DNA of 64,000 nt. It comes from Candidatus Heimdallarchaeota archaeon (GTDB taxonomy: Archaea > Asgardarchaeota > Heimdallarchaeia > Heimdallarchaeales > Heimdallarchaeaceae). The first letter of the stretch is position 1; the number at the start of each line of letters is the position of its first letter. The stretch spans positions 1-64,000 of the forward strand of contig JAHLWR010000008.1 in the NCBI GenBank assembly GCA_019057815.1, in the 5' to 3' direction. The notes under the pieces were generated by a model, which searched no databases, had not been told where the DNA came from, and was given only the letters and a program-made list of their open reading frames with translations. Both the position numbers and the translations under genes were made by a program. Below are positions 1 through 8,925 of the stretch, one piece after another.

Positions 1-76
1 AAAAGAAGAACCTAAAAAAGAAGAACCTAAAAAAGAAGAACCTAAAAAAGAAGAACCTAAAAAAGAAGAAGAACTA
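1..76 (+). repeat. 15-bp tandem repeat encoding KEEPK
   Basis: Four exact copies of a 15-base unit (aaaagaagaacctaa) fill positions 1-60 and a fifth diverges into Glu codons. In the frame of the downstream reading frame they encode K-E-E-P-K units. The array touches the window edge, so its total length is unknown. Confidence 0.9.
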
Positions 77-454
77 ATGGAACAAAGTGAGAAAGAGGAA
101 ATTGAAAACCTAAAAGAGGAAGTAAAAGAGGAAGTTCTGGAGGAAATCAAAAAAGAAGTAATCAAAGAAGTAAAAGAAGAACCAAAGAAAGAATTGAAAA
201 AAGTAGTTGCGCAAGCTCTAAAAGATAGTGATAGTATCGCGAATTTGAAAGAATCAATAATCGAGGAAATTAAAGAAGAAATAATTGATGAAATTGTCTA
301 CGAATTAAGACATGAATTAAAGGAACCAAAGAAAGAGTTGAAACAAAAGGTTAAGGAAGAAATCAAGGAAGAAGCTGCTAAAGGACAACTAAAAGCAGAT
401 GAAGAAATAACAGAAGAAGATGAGGAATTGACGAAACATTCAGATTTCGAATAA
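2..454 (+). CDS. C-terminal part of a Lys/Glu-rich repeat protein (5' truncated)
   Basis: The frame is open from the first bases of the window, through the KEEPK repeats, to a TAA at 452-454. The internal ATG at 77 is therefore probably not the start; the N-terminus lies outside the window. The visible 150 residues are almost entirely Lys, Glu, Val, Ile and Leu in alternating charged blocks (EEVKEEV, KKEVIKEVKEEP), predicting long charged helices or coiled coil, ending in an acidic tail (EEITEEDEELTKHSDFE). There is no membrane segment or catalytic motif in this part. Function cannot be assigned. Such tails are often linkers or scaffolds on larger proteins, which is inference. Confidence 0.7.
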   Translation, partial: KEEPKKEEPKKEEPKKEEPKKEEELMEQSEKEEIENLKEEVKEEVLEEIKKEVIKEVKEEPKKELKKVVAQALKDSDSIANLKESIIEEIKEEIIDEIVYELRHELKEPKKELKQKVKEEIKEEAAKGQLKADEEITEEDEELTKHSDFE

Positions 455-509
455 AATCAATTAGAATAATTAAATATTAGAATTATCATGTCCCATAAAC
501 GGGAAATGT

Positions 510-550
510 GTGCTTTAAGCACTGAAAAAAGCAGTGATCGTCATGATCAC
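510..550. other. Two adjacent small inverted repeats in the leader of the permease gene
   Basis: GTGCTTTAAGCAC (510-522) is a perfect 13-base palindrome. GTGATC (534-539) and GATCAC (545-550) form a second stem around a 5-base loop. They lie between the end of the Lys/Glu-rich gene and the permease start at 595. They could be an operator pair or a 5' UTR structure; nothing in the sequence decides this. Confidence 0.4.
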
Positions 551-594
551 AAGAAACTATGCAATATTTACGTTCACAGAGGTTGTAAAATCAG

Positions 595-1977
595 ATGGTG
601 CTAAATGTATGGATTCCACGTATTATAATCATTATAATCGTACTAGTAACCATCCTATTACTAATTAAGGAGGGAATTGATTCTACAAAAATTACTGTTA
701 CAGGTGCAATAGTAGTTACTTTAGTCTACCTAATATTTATGGATTGGGAGAAGGGTTTTACCGATAATTTAGCTTATGAAGAAGTACCTCACAATTTTCT
801 GGAAGCCTTAGCAAAAACAGTTAATGTTGAAGCGATAATAATAATATTTTCTATAGGTATAATAGTAGCTATAACTAAAGGGGCAGGCTTTTTTGATTTT
901 GTATCACTATATATTGTTAAACTAACTAAAGGTAATCCTAAAAAATTATTATTAGCAATTGGTGGACTAACATTCTTTGTTAGCATGTTCTTTGATAATT
1001 TAAGTGCAATTATTTTATTAGGATCTTTAACAGTCGTCATTTGTAAGCAGTTGGAACTTAATCCTGAACCATATGTGATGTTTGTCGGTATAAATACAAT
1101 TATTGGTGGATTGCCTACTCCTGTCTCTTCAATACCAAATATTATCTTCTTTAACTTATATCCGGAGGAAGGAATGAACTTCATCAAATTTACATTATAT
1201 ATGTTCCCAATTGCAATTCTTTTCTTTGTTATTGCTTCAGCATTTTTCTTCCTTGTTTATAAGAAGCAAATAATGACCAAAGTTCCAGATGAGAAAAAAG
1301 AACAACTAGGAAGAATAAATCCTTGGTCTGGGATAGAAGATAGAAAAAACATCTGGAAATCAATAATTCTATTAGGATTTCTATTTGTTGGATTTATTCT
1401 TACAAGTATCCCTGGTAATCCTATAGATGTGGCCTTAATGGCCCTAATATCAGCAATTTTTGGTCTTTTTCTGTTCAAAACAGAGTTAAGACGTTATTTG
1501 GAGGACGGGGTAGAGTGGGAGATGATTATTTTCGCGATAGCTCTTTTCGTCTTAATGGGAGTTCTAACAGCTGCAGGAGCCTTAATACCATTAACTAATA
1601 TGCTTGTTAACATAATAGGTACGGATGTAACACTGAGTGGATATATACTAGTTGCAATAATAATCGGTGTTGTTGGAATACCTATAGCTGGACTTTTGAA
1701 TAGTTTTTCAGCTGCTCTCATTTTCTCCTATATCTTTAAGGCATTACCTGCAGGATTATTGTCAGGTTTATGGTTCGGCTTTGTGCTTTCTGGCAACGTT
1801 GGGGGAGCACTAACACCTCTTGGATCAATAACTATTCTAATGTCACTAGAGATTTTAAATAGGGAAGGATATCCTATGTCTTTTCTCAAATATGTAAAAA
1901 AGATGCTCCCTTTAACATTAACTCTTGGAGCATTAAGTATAACCTATTCAATCATTCTAATTGCTTTAGGTTTGTAG
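595..1977 (+). CDS. ArsB/NhaD-type ion transporter permease
   Basis: 460-residue integral membrane protein with about 11-12 hydrophobic segments, the first at residues 8-25. The stretch SMFFDNLSAIILLG near residue 125, followed by a GLPTPVSS segment near 185, matches the signature helices of the ion-transporter superfamily (ArsB, NhaD, P-protein), where a conserved Asp-Asn sits in a re-entrant helix. A second half-repeat (GALTPLGSITILMSLEIL near 400) fits the inverted-repeat fold. Known relatives move Na+/H+, arsenite or dicarboxylates; the substrate cannot be read here and no ars genes are adjacent. The ATG at 595 is the first in frame; GAGGT lies about 13 bases upstream, which is long spacing. 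It stands alone between unrelated genes. Confidence 0.8.
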   Translation: MVLNVWIPRIIIIIIVLVTILLLIKEGIDSTKITVTGAIVVTLVYLIFMDWEKGFTDNLAYEEVPHNFLEALAKTVNVEAIIIIFSIGIIVAITKGAGFFDFVSLYIVKLTKGNPKKLLLAIGGLTFFVSMFFDNLSAIILLGSLTVVICKQLELNPEPYVMFVGINTIIGGLPTPVSSIPNIIFFNLYPEEGMNFIKFTLYMFPIAILFFVIASAFFFLVYKKQIMTKVPDEKKEQLGRINPWSGIEDRKNIWKSIILLGFLFVGFILTSIPGNPIDVALMALISAIFGLFLFKTELRRYLEDGVEWEMIIFAIALFVLMGVLTAAGALIPLTNMLVNIIGTDVTLSGYILVAIIIGVVGIPIAGLLNSFSAALIFSYIFKALPAGLLSGLWFGFVLSGNVGGALTPLGSITILMSLEILNREGYPMSFLKYVKKMLPLTLTLGALSITYSIILIALGL

Positions 1978-2233
1978 GAGATTAACATTTCTCTGTCAAG
2001 AATTGATATAACAGCTGTAACAAATGCTGCAGAAAATAAAAGGTTCTAGATATTCTATTTTCATTGCTGTCTGAAAAAATTAAAGGCTAATGCAACATAC
2101 CTTTTTCTTGCATTTTTCTAGCTTGATTGTAAGTCTTTTCTTTGTCCTCATCAAGGTCAACAGATGGCTTTATAAGGAAATCTTTTTTGTTCAGTAGAGA
2201 AAACCTTTTGTTTGTTTTTGAAACGATTTTTCT

Positions 2234-3064
2234 ATGCATTGGGAAAAAGAACGAGATATCGTACAGAGAACAGATATTCCAATCACTCAAAAAAGTTTAT
2301 CCAAGGATTTACGAGAAACTGGACTAGGTATAGGAGATACTGTCCTAGTACATAGTTCTATGAGTAAGATTGGATGGGTAGTTGGAGGTCCTATATCTGT
2401 TATCAATGCTCTAATGGATGTTCTTACAACTAAAGGAACCTTAGTTATGCCTACTTTTTCTACAGATAATACTGACCCAAAAAATTGGGAGTCTCCACCT
2501 GTTCCTGAAAGCTGGTGGTCCACAATAAGAGAGAATATGCCAGCTTATCATTCAGAAATTAGTCCAACTCGAGGAATGGGTAGAGTTCCTGAAACATTTC
2601 GAAACTATCCTATTGTTAGACGATCACCTCATCCTCAGTGTTCTTTTACAGCTTGGGGGAAAAACAAAGAACTTATATCTACTTCTCATCCATTATTTCC
2701 AGTATTTGGGGCGAATTCTCCTTTAGAACGATTATATCATCTAAAAGCTAAAATTTTACTTCTAGGAGTAGATAATGTTAATAACACTTCACTTCATTAT
2801 GCTGAATGGAAAGCAAAACTACCCAACCACCCTTATGAAGATCAAGGAGCTTCAATAATGAAGAATGGAAAACAGACTTGGGAAGCATGGAAAGATATTA
2901 AATATTCTGATGAAGATTTTAATGAAGTAGGAAAAGAGTTTGAAGAAACTTACGATATACCAACTTTCTTCATAGGTCAAGCAAAAACTAAATTGCTTCC
3001 TATGCAAGAATTAGTCGATTTTACAATCCCTTGGTTTCAGAAAAATCGTAAATATCTAGATTAG
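2234..3064 (+). CDS. AAC(3)-family N-acetyltransferase (Antibiotic_NAT fold)
   Basis: 276 residues, the usual length for the aminoglycoside 3-N-acetyltransferase / YokD / FrbF family. Visible family hallmarks are LVHSSMSKIG near residue 38, a GTLVMPTFS strand near 72, RSPHPQCSFTAWG near 134, and ANSPLERLY near 157. These enzymes transfer acetyl from acetyl-CoA to an amino group. In archaea the acceptor is unknown, so aminoglycoside resistance should not be assumed. TTTATAAG at about 2170-2177 is a plausible TATA box, placing the transcript start just before the ATG at 2234. No operon partner. Confidence 0.85.
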   Translation: MHWEKERDIVQRTDIPITQKSLSKDLRETGLGIGDTVLVHSSMSKIGWVVGGPISVINALMDVLTTKGTLVMPTFSTDNTDPKNWESPPVPESWWSTIRENMPAYHSEISPTRGMGRVPETFRNYPIVRRSPHPQCSFTAWGKNKELISTSHPLFPVFGANSPLERLYHLKAKILLLGVDNVNNTSLHYAEWKAKLPNHPYEDQGASIMKNGKQTWEAWKDIKYSDEDFNEVGKEFEETYDIPTFFIGQAKTKLLPMQELVDFTIPWFQKNRKYLD

Positions 3065-3224
3065 AAGTGAGTAATATTTATTGATTCAGATTATTTTTAT
3101 CCTCTGGGGGTTAACCTTTAGGTGTTTTTCCGCCTTTATTAAATCTTAAATCGTATTCTATGCAATATTACAAGATAATTAATCTAAAAAATAGCTTGTC
3201 ATATAGATATTAAGCTGAAGAAAG

Positions 3225-4280
3225 CTAGTTTTTCTCTTGCCACTTCCTTGCATCACCATGATCCATTTCCCTGTCTTCAGCAATTTTTGGATATTTCCCT
3301 TGGAGTACTTCATCTTTTGAAAGCCAATACATTGATTTATGCTCTTTGTTATACAAGATATTGATCGCATGTGGAACTATTTTTGTGGTTAAGGTTTTCC
3401 CAATTGAGTCAGGAATATAGACTTCACCATCAAATTGAAAGGGAATTGGTTCTTCTACTTCTAGTTTAACTTTTTTTGCTCTTGTAAATATTGTCCCCTT
3501 CATTGTTTTATGTTTACCATGTGTAATTCTTTTGATTGCAATTAGTGTTTGCAATTTAGTTACTTTTTGTGTAATAAAAACATTGAAATCATCAGCTTGG
3601 GGATGCGCATCAACACAACAAAGCATTCCTCCCCCATTAGCTTTTCCTGTTCCAATTGTTACCATCATCAGTTTAATATCAATTGGTTTGTTATCATCAA
3701 GAGTAATTTTAGCTTTTTTCTGTTTTACTGTAAAGAGTTTCTTTACGGCTAAATAAGTGTATTTTCTTGGTCCTTTAATAAATGACCCTTCACCTAGGTT
3801 TGCAGCATGACCAACAAGCGAAGAAATTCCTGTGTCTAGAACATTATTAAAATACTTACTAAAACCTGTATCTTCGACAGTGAATTTTCCCACAGATGCT
3901 GGAGAGACCTCAGTTGTCTCAAACAACGTTTTTACAGCATTTTTCGGATTCCAAGGGAGTCCTAATACAGTGTTATAATCGTTTCCTGTTCCAAAAGGTA
4001 AAACTCCAAAAGCTACTTTTTTACGTTTTTCCTCTGATACACTCATTAATCCGTTTATAACCTCGTTAACAACACCATCACCGCTAACCACAATTATTCT
4101 GTCAAATCCTTCATTAATAGCTTCTTTTGCGAAATTTTCTCCTTGAAACGGTTCAGTTGTATATTCTACACTATAATCAGTAATATATTCCTTAATCACA
4201 GATTCAGCTACTTGCCAACGTTTAATGCATTCACCTAAACCGCTCTTGGGATTAACAATGAATTTCCACTTCAATGACAT
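3225..4280 (-). CDS. Diacylglycerol/lipid kinase-like protein (DAGK catalytic domain, YegS/BmrU type)
   Basis: 351 residues. The N-terminus has the DAGK opening FIVNPKSGLGE, then VSGDGVVNEVINGLM (the GGDGT nucleotide loop, here SGDGV) near residue 65, LPFGTGNDY near 96, and a late QFDGEVY segment near 284 typical of the family's second domain. These soluble kinases phosphorylate diacylglycerol or related lipids with ATP; in archaea the likely substrates are isoprenoid glycerol lipids (inference). First Gly of GGDGT is replaced by Ser, which occurs in some members. Start ATG at 4280. Converges on the acetyltransferase gene, with 160 bases of AT-rich sequence between. Confidence 0.85.
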   Translation of the reverse strand: MSLKWKFIVNPKSGLGECIKRWQVAESVIKEYITDYSVEYTTEPFQGENFAKEAINEGFDRIIVVSGDGVVNEVINGLMSVSEEKRKKVAFGVLPFGTGNDYNTVLGLPWNPKNAVKTLFETTEVSPASVGKFTVEDTGFSKYFNNVLDTGISSLVGHAANLGEGSFIKGPRKYTYLAVKKLFTVKQKKAKITLDDNKPIDIKLMMVTIGTGKANGGGMLCCVDAHPQADDFNVFITQKVTKLQTLIAIKRITHGKHKTMKGTIFTRAKKVKLEVEEPIPFQFDGEVYIPDSIGKTLTTKIVPHAINILYNKEHKSMYWLSKDEVLQGKYPKIAEDREMDHGDARKWQEKN

Positions 4281-4408
4281 GTTAATCGAATCATTTTACC
4301 TTTTAATAAAACTTATCCCTTTTAATGTGAAATTATGGAATAAGAAAAAAATATGTAGTACAAGAATATCTAATTAGTTTTCAAAATATTTTTATCATGT
4401 TGACATAA

Positions 4409-5680
4409 TTGATAAACGTGGTCATCACTAGCGAAGAAGAATTTCAGATTTTTATAGAGGACTTCTCTTACTCTAATTATTACAATTTGAAAAAAGACAA
4501 GAATGTTATTAAAACCTCGCTAGTTCCCTTTATAATTTCCAATTCCGAGTTCTTCAAATATGTTAACGAATATTGGACTTCTAAGCAGAGACAATCCTCT
4601 TCAATCCATGAAATTTCATATCGAGCTTGTTTTAAAGCTAATTTACCTCGTTTTTTTATTGAGCTTCTAACAAGACCAAAGGATACAGTCTATGATCCTT
4701 TCTCAGGAAGGGGAACTACGGGTCTAGAAGCTGGTCTTCTAGGTAGAAGAGTAATTCTTAATGATGTTAACCCTCTGAGTATGGTATTATATTACCCAAG
4801 ATTTTTCATTCTAGAAGTCGAGGAAATAATGAACAGGTTAGATTTACTTACTTATGATTACATCTTAACAGCTGATATTGACTTGTCCATGTTTTTCCAC
4901 AAACGAACAGAGAGTGAAATTGTTGCGCTCAAACACTTTTTGAATAAAAGACAATCTAATAATGAGGAAGATATTATTGATAAATGGATACGAATGGTGG
5001 CTACAAACCGTTTAACGGGGCATTCTAAAGGTTTTTTCTCTGTTTATACTCTCCCACCCAATCAAGCTGTAACACCCAATCGTCAAAAGGAAATCAATAG
5101 AAAACGTAGACAACATCCAGATTATAGAGACATTAAATCTAGAATAATTAAAAAAGCAAAAAGTTTGACTCGAAACGTAACTGAAGAAGAATCAACAAAT
5201 CTTCTTAAAGCAGGAAAAACAGGTTTGTTTCTTACTGAAAAGGCTCAAAATACTACAGAAATCAAGAATGAATCAGTACAATTGACAGTTACATCACCTC
5301 CATTTCTAGATGTTGTTCAATATTCAACTGATAATTGGTTACGTTGTTGGTTTAATGACATCGATGATAATGAAGTTTCAAAAAATATAACTGTTACCAA
5401 AAGTCTAGATGAATGGAAAATTGTTATGAAAGGGGTTTTTAAAGAACTTTACAGAATAACAAAACATGGAGGATGGGTGGCTTTCGAAGTAGGAGAAGTA
5501 AAAAAAGGTACACTAAAACTAGAAGAATATGTTGTACCTTTGGGTTTAGAAGCAGGATTTAATTGTGTGGGGATTCTCATCAACATGCAAAAATTCACTA
5601 AGACAGCCAATATTTGGGGGATAAAAAGCAATATCAAAGGGACTAATACAAATAGAGTTGTTATCTTTAGAAAGAAATAA
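4409..5680 (+). CDS. Orphan DNA methyltransferase (amino-methyltransferase, TSPPF type)
   Basis: 423 residues. SAM-binding motif I appears as YDPFSGRGTTGLEA near residue 93, and the catalytic motif IV as TSPPFLDVVQYS near 293. The S/T-P-P-F/Y form favours an N4-cytosine or related N6-adenine enzyme. Motif I precedes IV with about 190 residues between them, which could hold the target-recognition region (alpha-like order). The C-terminus (GGWVAFEVGEV) fits the later strands of the fold. No restriction endonuclease, specificity subunit or defence gene is adjacent, so it looks solitary. The start is TTG at 4409 unless a downstream GTG (4418) is used; no ATG is available upstream in frame. Confidence 0.8.
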   Translation: MINVVITSEEEFQIFIEDFSYSNYYNLKKDKNVIKTSLVPFIISNSEFFKYVNEYWTSKQRQSSSIHEISYRACFKANLPRFFIELLTRPKDTVYDPFSGRGTTGLEAGLLGRRVILNDVNPLSMVLYYPRFFILEVEEIMNRLDLLTYDYILTADIDLSMFFHKRTESEIVALKHFLNKRQSNNEEDIIDKWIRMVATNRLTGHSKGFFSVYTLPPNQAVTPNRQKEINRKRRQHPDYRDIKSRIIKKAKSLTRNVTEEESTNLLKAGKTGLFLTEKAQNTTEIKNESVQLTVTSPPFLDVVQYSTDNWLRCWFNDIDDNEVSKNITVTKSLDEWKIVMKGVFKELYRITKHGGWVAFEVGEVKKGTLKLEEYVVPLGLEAGFNCVGILINMQKFTKTANIWGIKSNIKGTNTNRVVIFRKK

Positions 5681-5716
5681 AGAAAACATTATATAATAAA
5701 TTATCAATTCTGATGT

Positions 5717-6184
5717 ATGGGAAAAAAGTTAACAACATTCCTAATAATATTCTTCCTTCTCCTAGCTGTTGCAGGCGTTATTGGAATAGATGTCTATTTA
5801 AGCTATAAGACAATCAATGAAAACGCAGATCAATTCACAGTATCCGCACCTCTTTTTGCTATTGGAGCTGATAATAAAACGATAGATGTTACAGCAGAAA
5901 TTACTACACCTAAGCTAGGTTTTCTACCAAAGTCTGTGAAACTCAATATTACCATTTTAAATGGCACAGAGATTTTAAATGTATTTGAGAAAGAGATCAA
6001 ATTTGGTGTAACCTCAGAGCTTAATTTCACTTTGATTTTCGATGACCAAGTAGCGGAAAAGATAGCATTAGGCCAGACTATTACTTTGACTGTAAAGATC
6101 GTTGCTACTCCAGTTTTTCTGGGTATAGCACTGAATTTCATTGCTTTAGATCTAGATGATCAAGTTATTAACATTCATCTATAA
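5717..6184 (+). CDS. Membrane-anchored LEA14-like beta-sandwich protein
   Basis: 155 residues. One N-terminal hydrophobic segment (residues 6-25) is followed by an extracytoplasmic domain of alternating beta-strand character (TVSAPLFAIGADNKTIDVTAEITTP, split here by strands) with several N-x-T/S sites. The pattern of an N-terminal anchor plus a domain handling polar/apolar alternation resembles LEA14/WHy-type proteins of archaea, but no diagnostic motif is present. ATG at 5717 follows the methyltransferase by 36 bases and may be co-transcribed. A hairpin with T-run follows the stop. Function unknown. Confidence 0.6.
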   Translation: MGKKLTTFLIIFFLLLAVAGVIGIDVYLSYKTINENADQFTVSAPLFAIGADNKTIDVTAEITTPKLGFLPKSVKLNITILNGTEILNVFEKEIKFGVTSELNFTLIFDDQVAEKIALGQTITLTVKIVATPVFLGIALNFIALDLDDQVINIHL

Positions 6185-6187
6185 TAT

Positions 6188-6221
6188 GATTCTGTCTCCT
6201 TATCACCTAACAGAATCTTTT
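6188..6221 (+). terminator. Hairpin plus T-run after the LEA14-like gene
   Basis: GATTCTGT (6188-6195) pairs perfectly with ACAGAATC (6210-6217) around a 14-base loop and is followed by TTTT. It starts 4 bases after the stop codon of the gene ending at 6184. Confidence 0.55.
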
Positions 6222-6254
6222 GTAGATGGTCTCGCTAGATAGCTCACTCGAAGA

Positions 6255-6277
6255 GGGTACATCACATATCCTCCTAC
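6255..6277 (+). repeat. Structured non-coding motif, copy A
   Basis: 23-base motif in the 211-base gap before the DegV gene. It matches the reverse complement of 13470-13492 at 20 of 23 positions. GGGTA (6255-6259) can pair with TATCC (6267-6271) if one G-U pair is allowed, and in the other copy the same stem is fully Watson-Crick, so the differences keep the hairpin. It ends in CCTCCTAC, shared with copies B and C. Surrounding bases are richer in G+C than the flanks. Confidence 0.5.
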
Positions 6278-6395
6278 TATATTAAGCGGTATGAGCAGGA
6301 AGGAGATTAGGAGATAGAAGTAGATCTAATTGAAATAAAATATACCTGTAATGCTTGTGTTTTAAGTTTTTATACAACTAATTTTAATAATATTT

Positions 6396-7289
6396 GTGTG
6401 TCCAGACTTTGGTATTGTAGTAGATTCAACCTCAGATTTTCCTCAGAAATTATTGAATAAACTAGACATTAAAATGGTCAATGCCTTCATAATAATAGAA
6501 GACACGGAATATGAGGATAGGGTAAATATAACCCGTATCCAACTACTAAAAGCATTAAATAATCCAAAATTAAGGATAACAACATCACAACCTTCACCTA
6601 GACAGTTTCTTCAAGTTTTTCAGGAATTATTGACTAGATATAAAAAAGTTCTATATATTGGACTTAGTAGTAAACTATCAGGAACATTTCAAAACGCTAC
6701 TATTGCAGCTAAAAAACTAAGTGAGGAAAAAGTTTACTGTTATGACACTTTGAGCTTGTCTTATGGAAATACTGTATATGCTTATCATGCTGCTATTAGG
6801 CGAAAAGATGGTGTTTCTTTAGAAACAGTTCTCAAAGAGTTAGATCAAATTCAAAAGAATATCAGTATATATATCACCGTCGGAGATTTAGAATATATGC
6901 GAAGGGGGGGTAGGATAGGTAGAGCTAGAAGTATTATTGGAAAATTATTTCATATAAAACCTGTTCTAACAATAAAAGAAGGAGAACTAGAGGTTTTCAA
7001 AACTTCTCGAGGAATAGAATCAGCTCGTCAAATTATTTATAAGAATGTTATCAAAGATGCTAGAAAGTTCAAGAATTACATTTTTTTGTCAACTTGTGGA
7101 ATTGATGATGATAATTTCAATTCCTTTGTTGAAAAAATTACAAAAAACACAAAACCACTTAAAAGAATTTCAGGACCATTAGGACCAATTGTTTTATGTC
7201 ATGTTGGTCCTCTAGCAGATGCTGTAGTTCTCGCAAAAATCCCGAAAAAATCCGTGAAATCATATTTACAAGAAAAGAAACTGCTTTGA
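6396..7289 (+). CDS. DegV family fatty-acid-binding protein
   Basis: 297 residues, typical DegV length. Hallmarks are VVDSTSDFP at residues 8-16 (which contacts the lipid carboxylate in known structures), TSQPSPRQF near 62, GLSSKLSGTFQNA near 89, and GDLEYMRRGGRIGRA near 164. DegV/FakB proteins bind fatty acids; in bacteria FakB presents them to the kinase FakA, which is not seen in this window. In archaea the ligand is uncertain. Start is GTG at 6396, placing the STS motif at the usual distance from the N-terminus. Ends before a convergent ParB-like gene. Confidence 0.85.
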   Translation: MCPDFGIVVDSTSDFPQKLLNKLDIKMVNAFIIIEDTEYEDRVNITRIQLLKALNNPKLRITTSQPSPRQFLQVFQELLTRYKKVLYIGLSSKLSGTFQNATIAAKKLSEEKVYCYDTLSLSYGNTVYAYHAAIRRKDGVSLETVLKELDQIQKNISIYITVGDLEYMRRGGRIGRARSIIGKLFHIKPVLTIKEGELEVFKTSRGIESARQIIYKNVIKDARKFKNYIFLSTCGIDDDNFNSFVEKITKNTKPLKRISGPLGPIVLCHVGPLADAVVLAKIPKKSVKSYLQEKKLL

Positions 7290-7397
7290 TTTGCCATGTA
7301 GGTCGCTATTTACAAGGTTTTGATATTGTTAAGATTCTTGAAGAAACACTGGAAAGTTACAAATAAGGAAAACTAGCGGAAAGAATGAAGAAAGGTT

Positions 7398-8486
7398 TTA
7401 AGTTTTATAAAATCTAGGATCTACTTTTTCTCTTTTTTCTACGTCTTCAAGATTTTTCATTGCTTGTTTTTTTACTTGCTCTAAAGATTTATTTGAATGA
7501 TTTTTCCATCTTAAATGCGTTTTTGCGCTCTCTCCGCAATAAGGACAGAACAAATTATCCAGCATCTTTAATAATTGATTATGAGCTAGAAGGTTTCTTT
7601 TATGACGACTTCTTTCTTGATTTATGGGTTTAGCCAAAACAGCTGCTTTTTCTTTCTTTTCTACCTTAATTACCTTTTTTAAGGTATCCATTTCATTCTT
7701 TGGAACACCTATACTATATCCTAACTCTTTATCACCAACAATTTCAACAGGAACCCCTTTAGTTAGTAAAGCTTCTCGTTCTGCCTTTGGAACTTTTTTA
7801 ATCTGTGAAACAAATTTACTTGCTGTATCTTTACTCATATCTGCATCTACGATTTTAGAATAAGCTTGTATCTGTAAATCAATATCACTTATTGTTGAAA
7901 GTCTAGATAAGATTCTCTCAGGAATTCTGTTTTCATCAGGTTTACTTAACTCTTCATTAATGATTTCAGGGCTAACGGAAATGGATTCAAGCCAAAGTCT
8001 TATTGTATTAGATTTAACATGAATTTTAGCACATATTTCATCTATTTTTTCTTCTGTTGGAACAAGAGATAAATCCTTTGATTTCTTCCTTTCAATGCTG
8101 TTAATAATATTAGCTAAACTTTTAGGGGCTAAAACTATCCCAGAACTTCTAAATATTTCTAGAACACCTCTTCCCTTTTCAATCATAAAGAGATCTTTTC
8201 GATGAATATTTTCAATTAATGATTCAATTCGCTGTCTGTTATCATCAACATCCTTTACTATTGCATAGATGTTTTTTAATCCTGCAAATTGTGCAGCTCT
8301 CCATCTTCTTTCTCCTGCAATAATTTGATAAGAATCATCACCAGTAATTCTAATTAGAATTGGATTGAGTAAATCGAACTCTTTTATTGAATCTGCTAAC
8401 TCTTCTAAAGCATCTTTATCGAACCTTTCACGTGGTTGAAAAGGACTTGGCGATATTTTTTTAATAGGTATTACTTCTATTTCCAC
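7398..8486 (-). CDS. ParB-like DNA-binding protein with C-terminal zinc-finger-like motif
   Basis: 362 residues. The N-terminal ParB/Srx domain is clear: PSPFQPRERFDKDALEELA, then IIAGERRWRAAQFAG near residue 58 (the CTP/nucleotide-binding GERR box), and ENIHRKDL near 92. A helical DNA-binding region follows (KSNTIRLWLESI near 150). The C-terminus carries CPYCGE ... HLRWKNH near residue 315, a likely zinc site not found in bacterial ParB. No ParA ATPase is nearby, so it may be a transcriptional or nucleoid regulator rather than a partition protein (inference). The start is GTG at 8486 with a strong GGAGG at 8494-8498, inside the end of the upstream small gene. Confidence 0.8.
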   Translation of the reverse strand: MEIEVIPIKKISPSPFQPRERFDKDALEELADSIKEFDLLNPILIRITGDDSYQIIAGERRWRAAQFAGLKNIYAIVKDVDDNRQRIESLIENIHRKDLFMIEKGRGVLEIFRSSGIVLAPKSLANIINSIERKKSKDLSLVPTEEKIDEICAKIHVKSNTIRLWLESISVSPEIINEELSKPDENRIPERILSRLSTISDIDLQIQAYSKIVDADMSKDTASKFVSQIKKVPKAEREALLTKGVPVEIVGDKELGYSIGVPKNEMDTLKKVIKVEKKEKAAVLAKPINQERSRHKRNLLAHNQLLKMLDNLFCPYCGESAKTHLRWKNHSNKSLEQVKKQAMKNLEDVEKREKVDPRFYKT

Positions 8487-8489
8487 TTT

Positions 8490-8711
8490 TTAACCTCCTT
8501 CCTTAATTAATTCCAAAGCAATAAGTTTCCAAGGAACTTGAGTTATTTCCCAGTTATCTTCTGAAGTGTTAATGGATAATAGCTTTGTACTCTCCCCATC
8601 ACCATTCTTAACGACAACTTTCATTTGATCTATTGCTTCATCTTTACTTGTAAATATCCATTTATCCTTCCCTGCATCTAAAACGTAAAAACTATCAGTA
8701 TCCATCTTCAT
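8490..8711 (-). CDS. Small hypothetical protein upstream of the ParB-like gene
   Basis: 73 residues, with no recognised family. The composition is that of a small alpha/beta domain (FYVLDAGKDKWIFTSKDEAI, then WEITQVPWKLIALELIKEGG). Its stop is 3 bases from the GTG of the ParB-like gene, and its last codons contain that gene's Shine-Dalgarno, so the two are translationally linked. Start ATG at 8711 follows an AGGTG ribosome site; an ATG two codons later is an alternative. Likely a partner or modulator of the ParB-like protein, by position only. Confidence 0.65.
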   Translation of the reverse strand: MKMDTDSFYVLDAGKDKWIFTSKDEAIDQMKVVVKNGDGESTKLLSINTSEDNWEITQVPWKLIALELIKEGG

Positions 8712-8925
8712 TCTTTCACCTTTACCGTCATTTTCCGGAGTTTTGTGGTCTTTCTCTAGTTATTGTTGGTTTTGTATTTAAAAAGTAATTGTATTACTCT
8801 TATTGATTCGCTAACCTCCTATTTATTGTCGGAATATAATCTTTTTGTTATAATAGAAGTTCTACAAGCGAAAAAGCAGAAAAAAAGCAGAAAAAAAGAT
8901 GATTTTTCAATGTTGAAGCATACAT

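Noticed and set aside
2087-2327. Two short open frames overlapping the start of the AAC(3) gene
   Set aside because: They lie antisense to, or out of frame with, a clear gene start and have low-complexity or shadow translations.
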